DNA of 64,000 nucleotides. It comes from Clostridia bacterium (GTDB taxonomy: Bacteria > Bacillota > Clostridia > Christensenellales > Christensenellaceae). The first letter of the stretch is position 1, and the number at the start of each line of letters is the position of its first letter. The notes under the pieces are model-generated. The model saw nothing but the letters and a program-made list of their open reading frames with translations. It made no database searches and was not told where the DNA came from. Positions 37,571-47,220 of the stretch are shown here, piece after piece. Location: the NCBI GenBank assembly GCA_017439085.1, contig JAFRTU010000016.1, forward strand, positions 1 to 64,000. Direction: 5' to 3'. A program made the translations under genes and the position numbers.

Positions 37571-37600
37571 ATAATACACCCATTGAGTGTGTAATGTAAA
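37571..37600 (-). promoter_or_regulatory. Promoter of the XRE/nucleotidyltransferase unit
   Basis: On the minus strand TTTACA (37600-37595), 18 nt and TATTAT (37576-37571), about 20 nt upstream of the start codon. Confidence 0.6.
37576..37590. promoter_or_regulatory. Likely operator for the XRE protein
   Basis: ACACCCATTGAGTGT is a 15-bp imperfect palindrome (one mismatch pair around a central base) that touches the -10 box. Its position fits an autorepression site. Confidence 0.5.
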
Positions 37601-37684
37601 GTCTCGAATTATATATCTTTCTGATAAATCTTAATCTCGAACAATACTTATTTTTATATCTCTTGATCAGCGTATATCTGCCAA

Positions 37685-37716
37685 GAAAAAAAGAGAGGAT
37701 CTCGCAATCCTCTCTT
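37685..37716 (-). terminator. Terminator after tkt
   Basis: AAGAGAGGAT (37691-37700) pairs with ATCCTCTCTT (37707-37716), followed by TTTTTTTC on the minus strand. Confidence 0.92.
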
Positions 37717-37733
37717 CAGCTTTGCTAAACTAT

Positions 37734-39716
37734 TTACTTGTTCAGAAGTGCCTCTGCCTTTGCTACCAGGTTCTCGACAGTGAAGCCGAATTCCTTGAAG
37801 AGAATTCCTGCAGGTGCGGATGCACCGAAGTGATCCAGACAGAGTGTATCTCCGTCAAGGCCTGTATATTTCTGCCAGCCGAAGCTGCTTCCTGCCTCAA
37901 CAGCGATCCTCTTCCTGCATGCGTTAGGAAGTACGCTCTCCTTATAGCAGTCACACTGCTTGTCGAAGAGCTCCATGCAAGGAACGGATACTACTCTTAC
38001 CTTCCTGCCGGCCTTTGTGAGCTCTTCATAAGCCTTAACGCAGAGCTCGACCTCGGAACCTGTTCCCATGAGTATGATCTCAGGAGTGCCTTCGCAGTCC
38101 TTCATGACATATGCTCCCTTGAGTGCAGCCTTGCCTGTCTCTTCATAGAGCGGCAGTTTCTGACGTGAGAGTGCCATGCATACAGGGCCGTCTGCTTTTG
38201 TGAGTGCGAACTCGTAAGCTGCTGCAGTCTCCTTGGAGTCTGCCGGTCTCCACATATATGCTCCTGGGATGGAACGGATCGCTGCGAGCTGTTCGATAGG
38301 CTCGTGTGTAGGTCCGTCCTCTCCTACTCCGATGCTGTCATGCGTAAGTACGTACATTACAGGCAGTTCCATGAGAGCGGAGAGCCTGATGCCGTGCTTC
38401 AGATAGTCGCTGAATACGAAGAATGTTGCTACATAAGGAGTGATTCCGCCATGCAGATACATTCCGTTTGCGATACCGGACATTGCGAACTCCCTGATTC
38501 CGAAGTGGATGTTGGATCCCTCATAGCAGTCAGCCGAGAAGTAAGGTCTGTCATCCATAGTGGACTTGTTGGAAGGTGCAAGGTCTGCAGATCCGCCCAT
38601 GAGGTTCGGGATGAGCTTGGAGAGTTTGTTCAGTACTTTTCCGGAGGACTCTCTGGTAGCCATTGCTCCGCCGAAGCTGTAGAAATCATCGTTGAAGATC
38701 TCTTCAGCGGGCTTAGCCTTGTATGCCTTGTAGAGTTCTGCGAGCTCAGGATATTCCTTCTCGTACTTTGCGAACATCTCGCACCACTCTTTTTCTGCCT
38801 CTGCGTTCTTGTCTCCCTCAGCCTTTGCTGCTGCATAGACTTCCTCAGGCACATAGAAGGTCTTCTCGGTGTCGAATCCGAGGGTCTCCTTTAAGATCTT
38901 GAGGTTTGCTTCGCCTATAGGTGAACCATGGCATCCTGCGGTTCCTGCAACAGGAGCGCAGCCGTAACCGATCGTGGTATGGCAGATGATGATGGAAGGC
39001 TTGTCTGTGACCTTCTTTGCCTCTGCTATTGCCTTGTCGATGGCGTCTACGTCGGTGTTTCCGTCTTCAACGTGCTGTACGTGCCAGCCGTATGCTTCGT
39101 AGCGCTTGCCTACGTCCTCTGTGAAAGCGGTATCTATATCGCCTTCGATGGTGATGTTGTTCTTATCATAGAGAAGTATGAGTTTTCCGAGCTTAAGGGT
39201 TCCTGCAAGAGAGCAGGCCTCGCCGGATATACCTTCCATGAGACAACCGTCACCTGTGAGCACATATGTATAATGATCGACTACAGGGAATCCGGGTCTG
39301 TTGAATATCTTAGCGAGATGAGCTTCAGCCATGGCCATTCCGACTGCATTGGAGACTCCCATTCCGAGAGGACCTGTGCTGGTCTCGACTCCCGGGGTCA
39401 TTCCATATTCAGGATGTCCTGGTGTGATGGATCCCCACTGACGGAAGTTCTTGATGTCGTCCATGGATACTCCCATGCCATAGAGATGGAGCATGGTGTA
39501 GAGAAGCATTGAACCGTGTCCTGCAGAAAGCACGAATCTGTCACGGTTATCCCACTTTAAGTCAGCAGGATTCATTTTGTAGTGTCTTGAAAACAATGTA
39601 TGAGCTATGGGAGCAGCGCCCATCGGGAGTCCCGGATGTCCGGAATTGCTCTTGTTGATGGCCTCTGCACTCAATACTCTGATGGTATTGATGCTCAGAT
39701 TGTCGATCGAATTCAT
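37734..39716 (-). CDS. tkt: Transketolase
   Basis: A 660-residue full-length transketolase, a thiamin-diphosphate enzyme of the non-oxidative pentose phosphate pathway. It has [19 protein letters not shown] at the N-terminus, the ThDP/metal motif [18 protein letters not shown]...LYDKNNI, and [16 protein letters not shown] in the pyrimidine-binding half. GGAGGAG precedes the ATG. It stands alone between its own promoter and terminator. Confidence 0.97.
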   Translation of the reverse strand: MNSIDNLSINTIRVLSAEAINKSNSGHPGLPMGAAPIAHTLFSRHYKMNPADLKWDNRDRFVLSAGHGSMLLYTMLHLYGMGVSMDDIKNFRQWGSITPGHPEYGMTPGVETSTGPLGMGVSNAVGMAMAEAHLAKIFNRPGFPVVDHYTYVLTGDGCLMEGISGEACSLAGTLKLGKLILLYDKNNITIEGDIDTAFTEDVGKRYEAYGWHVQHVEDGNTDVDAIDKAIAEAKKVTDKPSIIICHTTIGYGCAPVAGTAGCHGSPIGEANLKILKETLGFDTEKTFYVPEEVYAAAKAEGDKNAEAEKEWCEMFAKYEKEYPELAELYKAYKAKPAEEIFNDDFYSFGGAMATRESSGKVLNKLSKLIPNLMGGSADLAPSNKSTMDDRPYFSADCYEGSNIHFGIREFAMSGIANGMYLHGGITPYVATFFVFSDYLKHGIRLSALMELPVMYVLTHDSIGVGEDGPTHEPIEQLAAIRSIPGAYMWRPADSKETAAAYEFALTKADGPVCMALSRQKLPLYEETGKAALKGAYVMKDCEGTPEIILMGTGSEVELCVKAYEELTKAGRKVRVVSVPCMELFDKQCDCYKESVLPNACRKRIAVEAGSSFGWQKYTGLDGDTLCLDHFGASAPAGILFKEFGFTVENLVAKAEALLNK

Positions 39717-39746
39717 GTGATCTCCTCCTCAAATTTCATTATCTTA

Positions 39747-39775
39747 ATTATATATTCAATGCCCACCCTTATCAA
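39747..39775 (-). promoter_or_regulatory. Promoter of tkt
   Basis: On the minus strand TTGATA (39775-39770), 17 nt and TATAAT (39752-39747). Confidence 0.75.
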
Positions 39776-39878
39776 GTGAACGGTTGAACGCGAAACGTCC
39801 GAAAACATCGGAAACAAGGCACGTTTTGACAGTGATATGATAAACGTTTTTCCGGTCCGAAAACCCTTCCGTCCCCTT

Positions 39879-40967
39879 TTATTTTCCCGACCTCGATAGC
39901 AGCATCAGTACGATGCTGTTCTGTATGTCCATGCCCCTGTCGGTTAGTATGAGCCTGTCTCCTTTCAAGAAGGCAAGGCCTTCTCTCGTCATCCTTTCCA
40001 CCACGGGATCATCTTCTCTGAGGGATGCCTTACTGAGCGAGAGCCCCTTTGCCGTTCTCGTAGACAGCATCACGTATTCCTCCAGCTGGTCCACGTCTTC
40101 CCTTGAGATTACGGCATTCCCGTCCTTTTCCATCATGGACAGATATGAAGGGATCGTCACTGCATTTCCGTGTCTCACTCCCCTGTAGCATGAGTGTGCG
40201 CTCACTCCTATGCCCACGTAGTCATCCATCTCCCAGTATTTCATATTGTGGCGGCATTCGTATCCCGGAAGAGAAAAGTTGGAGATCTCGTACCGCAGGA
40301 ATCCCTTTTCCTTGAGAACGGATCCTATCACGGAGAACATCTCCCTGTCGGTATCCTCGTCGGGCTGCTCCGCTCCGTAGAGAGGTGTTCCCTCCTCCAG
40401 CCTCAGCGCATAGGCCGAAACGTGTGTAACGGGCAAGGATGAGATGAACTCAGCTGCCTTCCTACAGTTCTCAACGGTCTGAGTCGGGAGCGAATACATG
40501 AGGTCTCCTGATATGTTCGTGATGCCGTATCTCACGCAGTTATATACAGCCCTTTCGAAGTCGGCGGCATCGTGTATCCTTCCTAGGATACGGAGCAGCT
40601 TCGTATCCGTCTCCTGTAGCCCCATGCTTATCCTGTTGATGCCAGCATCCCTGAACTCGCATATCTTTTCCTCTGTAAGGGAGTTAGGATTGGCCTCGCT
40701 CGTGATCTCGGCATCTTCAGCCAGTTCCACCCTCTCCCTTATGCCCTTCATGAGCCTTGTCATGTCCCCGGGCCTCAGGACCGACGGGGTCCCTCCGCCG
40801 AAGTACACCGTATCAACTAAAAGATGCCCGTATGAAGACAGTTCCTTCATACAGGCATCTATATATGCGTCTATGGTATCTGTTTTCCCGGTAAAGGACG
40901 CAAAGTCACAGTATGTGCATTTGCTCTCGCAGTACGGGATATGGATATATAAGCCGACACTTTCCAT
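39879..40967 (-). CDS. hemW: Radical SAM heme chaperone HemW
   Basis: A 362-residue HemW/HemN-like protein. The radical-SAM cluster Cys motif is CESKCTYC (Cys13, Cys17, Cys20), followed by YFGGGTPSVL and the C-terminal HemN domain. HemW binds heme and delivers it to target proteins; many members were annotated as coproporphyrinogen oxidase. The Cys in position for oxidase function is not assumed. It follows lepA with a single base between stop and start, the widespread lepA-hemW order upstream of hrcA in many Bacillota. Here tkt and the toxin island lie between them. Confidence 0.95.
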   Translation of the reverse strand: MESVGLYIHIPYCESKCTYCDFASFTGKTDTIDAYIDACMKELSSYGHLLVDTVYFGGGTPSVLRPGDMTRLMKGIRERVELAEDAEITSEANPNSLTEEKICEFRDAGINRISMGLQETDTKLLRILGRIHDAADFERAVYNCVRYGITNISGDLMYSLPTQTVENCRKAAEFISSLPVTHVSAYALRLEEGTPLYGAEQPDEDTDREMFSVIGSVLKEKGFLRYEISNFSLPGYECRHNMKYWEMDDYVGIGVSAHSCYRGVRHGNAVTIPSYLSMMEKDGNAVISREDVDQLEEYVMLSTRTAKGLSLSKASLREDDPVVERMTREGLAFLKGDRLILTDRGMDIQNSIVLMLLSRSGK

Positions 40968-40968
40968 G

Positions 40969-42756
40969 TCAGTCTATCTTGAGGATGCTCATGAATGCCT
41001 CCGACGGAACCTCTACGGTACCGATCTGGCGCATCCTCTTCTTTCCTTCCTTCTGTTTCTCGAGAAGCTTCTTCTTTCTCGTGATATCTCCGCCGTAGCA
41101 CTTTGCAAGCACGTCCTTGCGGAGGGCCTTTACGGTCTCCCTTGCTATTATCTTGCCTCCTATGGCAGCCTGGATCGGGACCTCGAACATCTGGCGGGGT
41201 ATCACGTCCTTCAGTTTCTCGGCCATGGTCCTGCCCCTCTGATATGCCCTGTCCTTATGGACTATTATCGAAAGTGCGTCGCACATGTCTCCGTTAAGGA
41301 GCATGTCCAGTTTTACCAGCTCGCTCTTCATGTATCCCGATATCTCATAGTCCATCGAGGCATACCCTCTGGAACGTGACTTGAGCGTATCGAAGAAGTC
41401 GAATATTATCTCGTTCAAAGGCACATCGTAGTGGAGCATCACCCTGCTCCCTTCGATGTATTCCATGGTCTTGAATATGCCCCTCTTGTCCTGGCAGAGG
41501 TCCATTATCGCTCCAACGTATTCGTTCGGGGTTATTATGCTCACGTCTGCCACCGGCTCCTCCATAGATTCTATGACCGAGGGATCCGGAAGACTGGACG
41601 GGTTCTCCACCACTATCTGCTCCCCGTTCGTGAGGTTCACCCTGTAGGAGACGGAAGGAGCGGTAGTCACTATATCAAGGTCGAATTCCCTCTCCAGTCT
41701 CTGCTGGATTATGTCCATGTGCAGAAGACCAAGGAAACCGCATCTGTATCCGAATCCGAGAGCTACGGATGTCTCCGGCTCATATGAGATGGATGCATCG
41801 TTCAGCTGTAGCTTCTCGAGGGCATCCTTGAGAGCCTCATAGTCGCTTCCGTCTGCAGGATATATTCCGCAGAAGACAACCGGAAGTGCTCTCTTGTATC
41901 CGGGGAGAGGTTCATCGACGGGATCCTCCGCAAGGGTTATGGTATCTCCGACTCTCGTGTCAGCCACTGTCTTTATGCTTCCCGTGAGATATCCGACGTC
42001 TCCTGCCTCAAGATGGTCCACAGGCGTGAGGGCAGGTGTGAATATGCCCGTCTCCACGACCTGGTATTCCTTTCCCGTTGCCATGAAAAGGACCGTATCC
42101 CCGGGCTTCACGGTTCCGTCCATGATCCTTATGAAGCTTATTGCTCCCTTGTAGTTGTCATAATATGAATCGAATATGAGTGCCTTGAGTTTCCCTTTCG
42201 GATCTCCCTTAGGAGGAGGCAGTACTTCCGCGATCTTATCGAGCACATCCTCTATACCTATGCCCTCCTTGGCACTTATCCTCGGAGCTATGCTGCAGTC
42301 GAGCCCTATCACGTCCTCGATCTCCTTGGCCACTTCATCGGGCCTTGCAGAAGCAAGGTCTATCTTGTTTATGACGGGAAGTATCTCAAGGTCATGATCG
42401 AGAGCCAGATACACATTTGCGAGCGTCTGTGCCTCGACACCCTGAGTCGCGTCCACCACAAGTATGGCCCCCTCGCATGCTGCGAGTGACCTTGATACCT
42501 CGTAGGTGAAGTCCACGTGTCCGGGAGTATCGATGAGGTTATATGTATAGGTCTCACCATCCTTTTTGTGGCGCATGGTCACGGCCTGGGCCTTTATGGT
42601 GATGCCCCTTTCCCTCTCGAGCTCCATCTTGTCAAGTATCCTGTCCTCCATGTCCCTTAAAGCTACCGTTTCGGTCTTCTCTATGAGTCTGTCAGCCAGT
42701 GTGGACTTGCCGTGATCGATATGGGCGATTATGCAAAAGTTCCTTACGTTCTTCAT
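40969..42756 (-). CDS. lepA: Elongation factor 4 (LepA)
   Basis: A 595-residue ribosomal GTPase. The G1 motif is AHIDHGKST, the effector loop [12 protein letters not shown], then DTPGHVDF (G3), NKIDL (G4). The C-terminal LepA-specific domain contains [24 protein letters not shown] (partly cited), which is diagnostic. It acts on stalled or mis-translocated ribosomes. It lies 12 nt after the SEC-C gene and directly before hemW. Confidence 0.98.
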   Translation of the reverse strand: MKNVRNFCIIAHIDHGKSTLADRLIEKTETVALRDMEDRILDKMELERERGITIKAQAVTMRHKKDGETYTYNLIDTPGHVDFTYEVSRSLAACEGAILVVDATQGVEAQTLANVYLALDHDLEILPVINKIDLASARPDEVAKEIEDVIGLDCSIAPRISAKEGIGIEDVLDKIAEVLPPPKGDPKGKLKALIFDSYYDNYKGAISFIRIMDGTVKPGDTVLFMATGKEYQVVETGIFTPALTPVDHLEAGDVGYLTGSIKTVADTRVGDTITLAEDPVDEPLPGYKRALPVVFCGIYPADGSDYEALKDALEKLQLNDASISYEPETSVALGFGYRCGFLGLLHMDIIQQRLEREFDLDIVTTAPSVSYRVNLTNGEQIVVENPSSLPDPSVIESMEEPVADVSIITPNEYVGAIMDLCQDKRGIFKTMEYIEGSRVMLHYDVPLNEIIFDFFDTLKSRSRGYASMDYEISGYMKSELVKLDMLLNGDMCDALSIIVHKDRAYQRGRTMAEKLKDVIPRQMFEVPIQAAIGGKIIARETVKALRKDVLAKCYGGDITRKKKLLEKQKEGKKRMRQIGTVEVPSEAFMSILKID

Positions 42757-42768
42757 CTTGAAAAGCCG

Positions 42769-43272
42769 TCAGGCATTCTTGCCGTGACAGTTCTTGTATT
42801 TCTTGCCGCTGCCGCAGGGGCACGGATCGTTCCTTCCTATCTTAACCTCATTTATGACCTGTCTGGATCTTCTCCACTCCTTAGTGATCTCCTTTCTCTT
42901 GTCCTCGGAAAGGACCTTGTCCCACTCGGGAAGAGTGTAGAGCCACTTGGCCTTTGCTTCCAGCATGTTGTAGTAGAGCTTCTCAGGATCTATGTCCAGT
43001 GTGACTTCCGTTGTCTCCTCGAGGGCCTCAACGTCATACTCTTTTCTGAGGCTGGTGTTTATGCCGTCCATGAATCCGCAGAACACCGCAGGCTCCATGT
43101 CGAATTCCTTTGCCAGTTCCTCCATAGTCCCGCTGTAGGTCCTTCCCATATCGGAAAGTATCTTCTGATAGTTCTTCTTCTCTGCAGTGAAATACTCGCT
43201 CCAGTACTGTGCGCTCTGCTGTTCGGTCGTCTGCATCTCAGCCATCCTGCGCCAGACATCGTATAGTTTCAT
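42769..43272 (-). CDS. SEC-C zinc-motif protein
   Basis: A 167-residue mostly helical protein ending in the SEC-C zinc motif, [16 protein letters not shown], the same element found at the C-terminus of SecA. The rest has no catalytic motif I recognise. The start at 43272 ([10 protein letters not shown]) has GGAG at the right distance; the frame's first ATG does not. It is first in a probable unit with lepA and hemW. Function is unknown; a role in binding nascent proteins or ribosomes is only a guess from SEC-C. Confidence 0.85.
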   Translation of the reverse strand: MKLYDVWRRMAEMQTTEQQSAQYWSEYFTAEKKNYQKILSDMGRTYSGTMEELAKEFDMEPAVFCGFMDGINTSLRKEYDVEALEETTEVTLDIDPEKLYYNMLEAKAKWLYTLPEWDKVLSEDKRKEITKEWRRSRQVINEVKIGRNDPCPCGSGKKYKNCHGKNA

Positions 43273-43341
43273 ATATATCTCCGTTTCGGGCACCTGCCCA
43301 ATAATATCTTTAAGGTACGGGATCTCAAGTCCGCAATACCG

Positions 43342-43350
43342 ATTATATCA
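43342..43350 (-). promoter_or_regulatory. Extended -10 promoter of the SEC-C-lepA-hemW unit
   Basis: TGATATAAT on the minus strand, about 70 nt before the start at 43272; no good -35 box. Confidence 0.5.
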
Positions 43351-43375
43351 TTTTTCTGTTTCTCTTTTGAAGAAT

Positions 43376-44143
43376 TCAGAAGAGACCTCTTACGGATATC
43401 TCTCCTGAGCTCAGTTCCAGTTCCTTCCCGTCTGCATCTACAAGAAGGTGTCCCTCGTCAGTAATGCAGGTGACGGTACCGTATCTCTTTATGCCGTTCT
43501 CCTCAAAGGATATCTTCTTCCCGGTGAGGACGGATCTTTTCCTGTATTCATCCATGGCAGTTCTTTTTGCTTCATCCGTTCCGTTCAGCAGGTCCGTCAC
43601 CTCAAGGGCGATATCGGAAATGACAGTGTTCCTTGAAATATGGGAAAGATCGATATACCCGGCCTCAGGGAGATCCTCGGGAAACACCTGGGGTCTCACA
43701 TTAGCTCCTATCCCTATGATCAGGCTTTCTACGGTTCCTCCGGAAAAATCACTTATGGCTTCAACGAGAATACCGGCTATCTTCTTCCCCCTGAGATACA
43801 GGTCATTCACCCATTTTATGCCTGTCTTCTCTTCGGTATGCTTTTCAAGGGCCCTTGAGACAGCTACGGCAGTGAGGGATGTCACCATGAGCGAATCGTT
43901 TACCCTGAGCTCTTCCGGGAACAGCACGAGAGTCATGTATATCCCCTTGCCTGAAGGAGAATGGAAGCTCCTTCCCCTCCTGCCCCTGCCTCCTGACTGG
44001 CTGTCGGAAACGATGAGCTTGTCATGGCGAAGTCCCTTCACTATCTGTCTTCTGGCCTCAGAATTCGTAGAATCGATGTCAGTGAAGACTTCAGTGTCCA
44101 TGCCAGAAAGTGCCGCTATCTCTAAGGAGTTGAGATCGCTCAT
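43376..44143 (-). CDS. birA: Biotin-protein ligase, catalytic domain only
   Basis: A 255-residue ligase that attaches biotin to carrier proteins through biotinyl-AMP. It has SGGRGRRGRSFHSP (the Gly/Arg-rich adenylate-binding loop), KWVNDLYLRGKKIAGIL and the C-terminal SH3-like domain. The N-terminal helix-turn-helix of the E. coli type repressor is absent, so it should not regulate biotin genes. It overlaps yfcE by ATGA. Confidence 0.95.
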   Translation of the reverse strand: MSDLNSLEIAALSGMDTEVFTDIDSTNSEARRQIVKGLRHDKLIVSDSQSGGRGRRGRSFHSPSGKGIYMTLVLFPEELRVNDSLMVTSLTAVAVSRALEKHTEEKTGIKWVNDLYLRGKKIAGILVEAISDFSGGTVESLIIGIGANVRPQVFPEDLPEAGYIDLSHISRNTVISDIALEVTDLLNGTDEAKRTAMDEYRKRSVLTGKKISFEENGIKRYGTVTCITDEGHLLVDADGKELELSSGEISVRGLF

Positions 44144-44646
44144 AGTACCTTCTCCAGTTCAGAATAGTAATTTACCCATGTGAAGATGCCGTTCTCCCTG
44201 AATTCCACCGTTCCGAAAGTCGGTTCTCCCTGATGCTGAGCTCCGAGGCTTCCGGGATTAAAGAGTATGCATCCCCTGTTTGAATAGTCTGTCCTGGGCA
44301 CATGTGTATGTCCGTACAGCAGAAGATCAAGTCTCCTCTCGTCCGCAAATAGGCCGAGCTTCAGAAGGGAATACTTCACTCCCTCCCTGTGGCCATGGGT
44401 CATACCAATTGAATATCCGCAGATATCCGCCTGTATATACGGACTTGTATCCATATTCAGTACGTCACAGTTTCCCCTGACAGAATAGAAACGGATATTT
44501 CTCTCCTCCAGAACGGGTCTTATGTGATCAAGGTCCCTCACGAGGTCTCCGAGATGGATCAGTATGTCATCATCCCTCATTCTCTTTGCTATTCCTTCAA
44601 GGAGGTCTTTTCTCCCGTGGGTGTCGGAAGTTACGATGAGGCGCAT
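44140..44646 (-). CDS. yfcE: MJ0936/YfcE-family metallophosphoesterase
   Basis: A 168-residue calcineurin-like phosphodiesterase. Metal-binding motifs are VTSDTHG (D-x-H), HLGDLVRD (G-D), GNCD (G-N-x-D), THGH and GHTHVP. The fold and length match YfcE-type enzymes, which cleave model phosphodiesters; the natural substrate is unknown. Its ATG overlaps the last base of rdgB, and its end overlaps birA. Confidence 0.93.
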   Translation of the reverse strand: MRLIVTSDTHGRKDLLEGIAKRMRDDDILIHLGDLVRDLDHIRPVLEERNIRFYSVRGNCDVLNMDTSPYIQADICGYSIGMTHGHREGVKYSLLKLGLFADERRLDLLLYGHTHVPRTDYSNRGCILFNPGSLGAQHQGEPTFGTVEFRENGIFTWVNYYSELEKVL

Positions 44647-45233
44647 CAGTTTTCCTCTACGAATCTCTTGAAAGCCGCAAGGGCATTTGCTCTGTGGCTG
44701 ATCCTGTTCTTTATATCCGGGTCCATCTCACCGAAGGTGATGCCGTAATCATCGAGGAAGAAATACGGATCATATCCGAATCCGTTCTTGCCTCTCGCTT
44801 CAAGGATTATCCTGCCGTCGCAGGTGCCCTCGCATGAGAAGATCTCTTCACCGTTCCTTGCGAGTACGAGAGCGCAGACGTAGTGAGCCTTCCTTTCCTC
44901 CTCCGGAATGCAGGAGCACTCCTCCACCAGCTTTCTGTTATTGTCCTCATCCGTGCCGCTCATGGAATACCTTGCGGAATAGACTCCCGGTCTCCCGTCG
45001 AGCCCGTCCACGCAGAGACCGGAGTCATCCGCGAGCACATCAGCATCCGTAAGCCTGCTCACTGTCAGTGCCTTTATTGCCGCATTTCCTAGGAACGTGT
45101 CGGCATCCTCCACTATGTCGGCCTTTATCCCGGCCTCCTTCATGGTCATGATGCTGTCATACTCCCCGTTAAGGAGAGCCTCTATCTCTCTTACCTTGCC
45201 GGGATTCCCTGTAGCTATAATGAGCTTCTTCAT
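44646..45233 (-). CDS. rdgB: RdgB/HAM1 non-canonical purine NTP pyrophosphatase
   Basis: A 195-residue enzyme that removes XTP and ITP from the nucleotide pool. It has the N-terminal ATGNPGKVREIEALL, LADDSGLCVDGLDGRPGVYSARY (partly cited) with the metal-binding Asp pair, and FGYDPYFF. It overlaps rph by four bases (ATGA) and yfcE by one, so the three are translationally coupled. Confidence 0.97.
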   Translation of the reverse strand: MKKLIIATGNPGKVREIEALLNGEYDSIMTMKEAGIKADIVEDADTFLGNAAIKALTVSRLTDADVLADDSGLCVDGLDGRPGVYSARYSMSGTDEDNNRKLVEECSCIPEEERKAHYVCALVLARNGEEIFSCEGTCDGRIILEARGKNGFGYDPYFFLDDYGITFGEMDPDIKNRISHRANALAAFKRFVEEN

Positions 45234-45952
45234 TCCTCTCCCTCCAGTATCTCATTCTGTATCTTGAGGAGCTCCCCCACGCCCTTTCTTGCAAGGGCAA
45301 GGAGCTTCGTGAATTCTTCATCAGTAACGGATCTCTTTTCTCCGGAGATCTGTATCTCGCTTATGGTACCCTCATCGGTCCCCACATAGTTCATGTCCGC
45401 AACGGCATTCGAATCCTCCGAGTAATCGAGGTCCAGAAGGGCCTCATCCTCCACTATGCCGCAGGATATGGCTGCGAGCTGATGCTTCACGGGATATTTC
45501 TTTATCTTTCCTTCCTTCAGAAGTCTCTTGAACAGGAGCGCCATCGCCACGAAACCCGCGGTTATTGAAGCTGTCCTCGTACCGCCGTCGGCCTGTATGA
45601 CATCGCAGTCTATCGTAACGAGTATCCCAGGAAATGCCTGGAAATCCAGCACCGATCTCAAAGACCTTCCTATGAGTCTCTGTATCTCTATGCTCCTCGA
45701 ATCGTACTTGTTCCTCTCTCTCTGCTTCCTGGAGACAGTAGAGCCCGGCAGCATGGCATACTCTGCCGTCAGCCATCCCCTGTTCTGTCCGGTGAGGAAG
45801 GGAGGTATGGTATCGCTGACATTGGCCGTTACGAGCACCCTCGTGTTGCCGCAGGAAATGAGGCAAGAGCTCATGGAATTAGGCATGAAATCCTTTACTA
45901 TGCTCACGCTTCTCTTCTCGTCATTATTTCTGTTCTCAGATCTCATTTTCAT
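45230..45952 (-). CDS. rph: Ribonuclease PH
   Basis: A 240-residue phosphorolytic 3'-5' exoribonuclease that trims tRNA 3' ends. It has GRSLRSVLDF, the phosphate-site TIDCDVIQADGGTRTASI and LDLDYSEDSNAVADMN. Initiation is at 45952 with a GGACGG ribosome site; a second Met two codons later is possible. It heads rph-rdgB-yfcE-birA, with the first two genes in a widely conserved order. Confidence 0.97.
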   Translation of the reverse strand: MKMRSENRNNDEKRSVSIVKDFMPNSMSSCLISCGNTRVLVTANVSDTIPPFLTGQNRGWLTAEYAMLPGSTVSRKQRERNKYDSRSIEIQRLIGRSLRSVLDFQAFPGILVTIDCDVIQADGGTRTASITAGFVAMALLFKRLLKEGKIKKYPVKHQLAAISCGIVEDEALLDLDYSEDSNAVADMNYVGTDEGTISEIQISGEKRSVTDEEFTKLLALARKGVGELLKIQNEILEGEE

Positions 45953-45989
45953 AACACCGTCCTGGTTTTTATCAATTAATTATATAATA

Positions 45990-46020
45990 AGACCCTGCAC
46001 AAATGAAGAATGCAGGGTCT
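45990..46020 (-). terminator. Hairpin after the zinc-ribbon membrane protein
   Basis: AGACCCTGCA (45990-45999) pairs perfectly with TGCAGGGTCT (46011-46020). On the minus strand it is followed by TATTATATAA, so the U-tract is interrupted. The same AT stretch contains a TATAAT (45984-45979) that may be the -10 box of rph. Confidence 0.7.
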
Positions 46021-46042
46021 CATAATGATTACATGTTTTCAC

Positions 46043-46762
46043 TCAGATAAAGAACTTCCTCCTGAGCTTTTCCTTTATATTCGTATTGAAATTGATCCAC
46101 AGCAGGACTCCTCCGAGCAGCACGAATATGCTGAGAGGATAAAGAGACCATGTAAGACCTTGTCCCGGCATGAATGCCGAAATGATCAGTATCTCAGTGA
46201 TAAGGCTCAGTACGCCTGTGAGTATCAGTATGACCGCGCTCAGGAGAAGCTTCGGGAACCCCAGAAGTTTCCTCATTGCCACACATGCATAGAATGCTGC
46301 CATAACGATCAGCACCAGGGGCAGTGCGAACGGTAAGAACCACTTTCCTCCTGTCTTGTTGCAGATATACTGCAGGAACATGGTCAGAGATATGAACACC
46401 ACCAGCATTCCGAGGCACAGATACAGCAGCTTGTCCTTCAATTTGCTGAACAGCACGAAGCAGACGAACGGGACATACAGAAGACACAGTGAAGCGAGCA
46501 CGTAACCGGACCATGTGACCTTTCCCGTTATGGACAGATCGCAGATCAGGGTTATCGCAGCAGGAATGAGGAACAGAAGGGTTATGAGAATGGAGATGCT
46601 CTTCCTGCTCACGTTGTCCTCGGTGATGGGAACATATTTCGGATATATCTCCGTAACAGACTCATCCTCTTCCTCAAGAGGATCCCTTATCTCGATATTG
46701 CAGATGGGACAGAATTTCTGTCCCTTCTCCAGTTTGCTTCCGCAATGTACACAGTATGCCAT
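46043..46762 (-). CDS. Zinc-ribbon multi-spanning membrane protein
   Basis: A 239-residue protein. The N-terminus is a zinc ribbon, CVHCGSKLEKGQKFCPIC (two CxxC pairs), then an acidic linker and six hydrophobic segments between about residues 55 and 225. I believe this matches a Clostridia family often labelled DUF6320, but I cannot confirm it without a search. It lies downstream of a condensation-like acyltransferase and an alpha/beta hydrolase, and may work with them at the membrane. CGGAG precedes the ATG. Function is unknown. Confidence 0.8.
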   Translation of the reverse strand: MAYCVHCGSKLEKGQKFCPICNIEIRDPLEEEDESVTEIYPKYVPITEDNVSRKSISILITLLFLIPAAITLICDLSITGKVTWSGYVLASLCLLYVPFVCFVLFSKLKDKLLYLCLGMLVVFISLTMFLQYICNKTGGKWFLPFALPLVLIVMAAFYACVAMRKLLGFPKLLLSAVILILTGVLSLITEILIISAFMPGQGLTWSLYPLSIFVLLGGVLLWINFNTNIKEKLRRKFFI

Positions 46763-46793
46763 AAATCATCAGCTCCGTTTATATGTGTCATAT

Positions 46794-46809
46794 GGCCGTT
46801 ATCACGGCC
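46794..46809. other. Small hairpin upstream of the zinc-ribbon gene
   Basis: GGCCGT (46794-46799) pairs with ACGGCC (46804-46809) around a four-base loop. There is no T-run. It may mark the former end of the Hpt gene or an RNA processing site. Confidence 0.35.
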
Positions 46810-46844
46810 TTATACTCTGTTATCTCTGAACCCGTGCAGTGCCT

Positions 46845-47187
46845 TCAGTTCTCACAGATCCTCTGAAGCTCATCCCTTCCCTTACGGATCATCTCCACCA
46901 GTTCAGTGTAGTCAGTATCCGTTCTCTTCCTCAGCAGTTCCACGATCCCGTACACCGGAGCGAATATGGGGGGTAAGCGACAGGTTTCCTGTGCTTCCCT
47001 TAAGTGCGTGGGCTGCACTGAAAACTCCTTCCAGGTTTCCCTTTTCTATCGAATCATACAGTTTCTGAAAGTTCGGATCTCCAGGTATCAGTTTTACCAT
47101 GCGAGGATAAAAGCTCTCGTTCCCCATGCATATATGGAGTCCTGCTTTAGTATCTGCTCCGAAATTCCTAAGATCATCAACCGTCCT
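46845..47187 (-). pseudogene. Broken Hpt (histidine phosphotransfer) gene with a frameshift in a C6 tract
   Basis: In one minus-strand frame the DNA encodes TVDDLRNFGADTKAG, then MGNESFYPRMVKLI and the phosphotransfer motif AAHALKGSTGNLSLTP. After LTP the frame goes wrong and stops. If one C is dropped from the CCCCCC at 46973-46968, it continues as IFAPVYGIVELLRKRTDTDY and on to a TGA at 46845, which is what Hpt helices look like. Before TVDDL there is no in-frame ATG, GTG or TTG; the expected start position reads AGG. So two lesions are visible: a lost start and a +1 shift. Intact Hpt domains relay phosphate from hybrid histidine kinases. Confidence 0.75.
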
Positions 47188-47220
47188 TTTTTCTTCCTTT
47201 ACGCTTTTCCTGCAGCTTGA

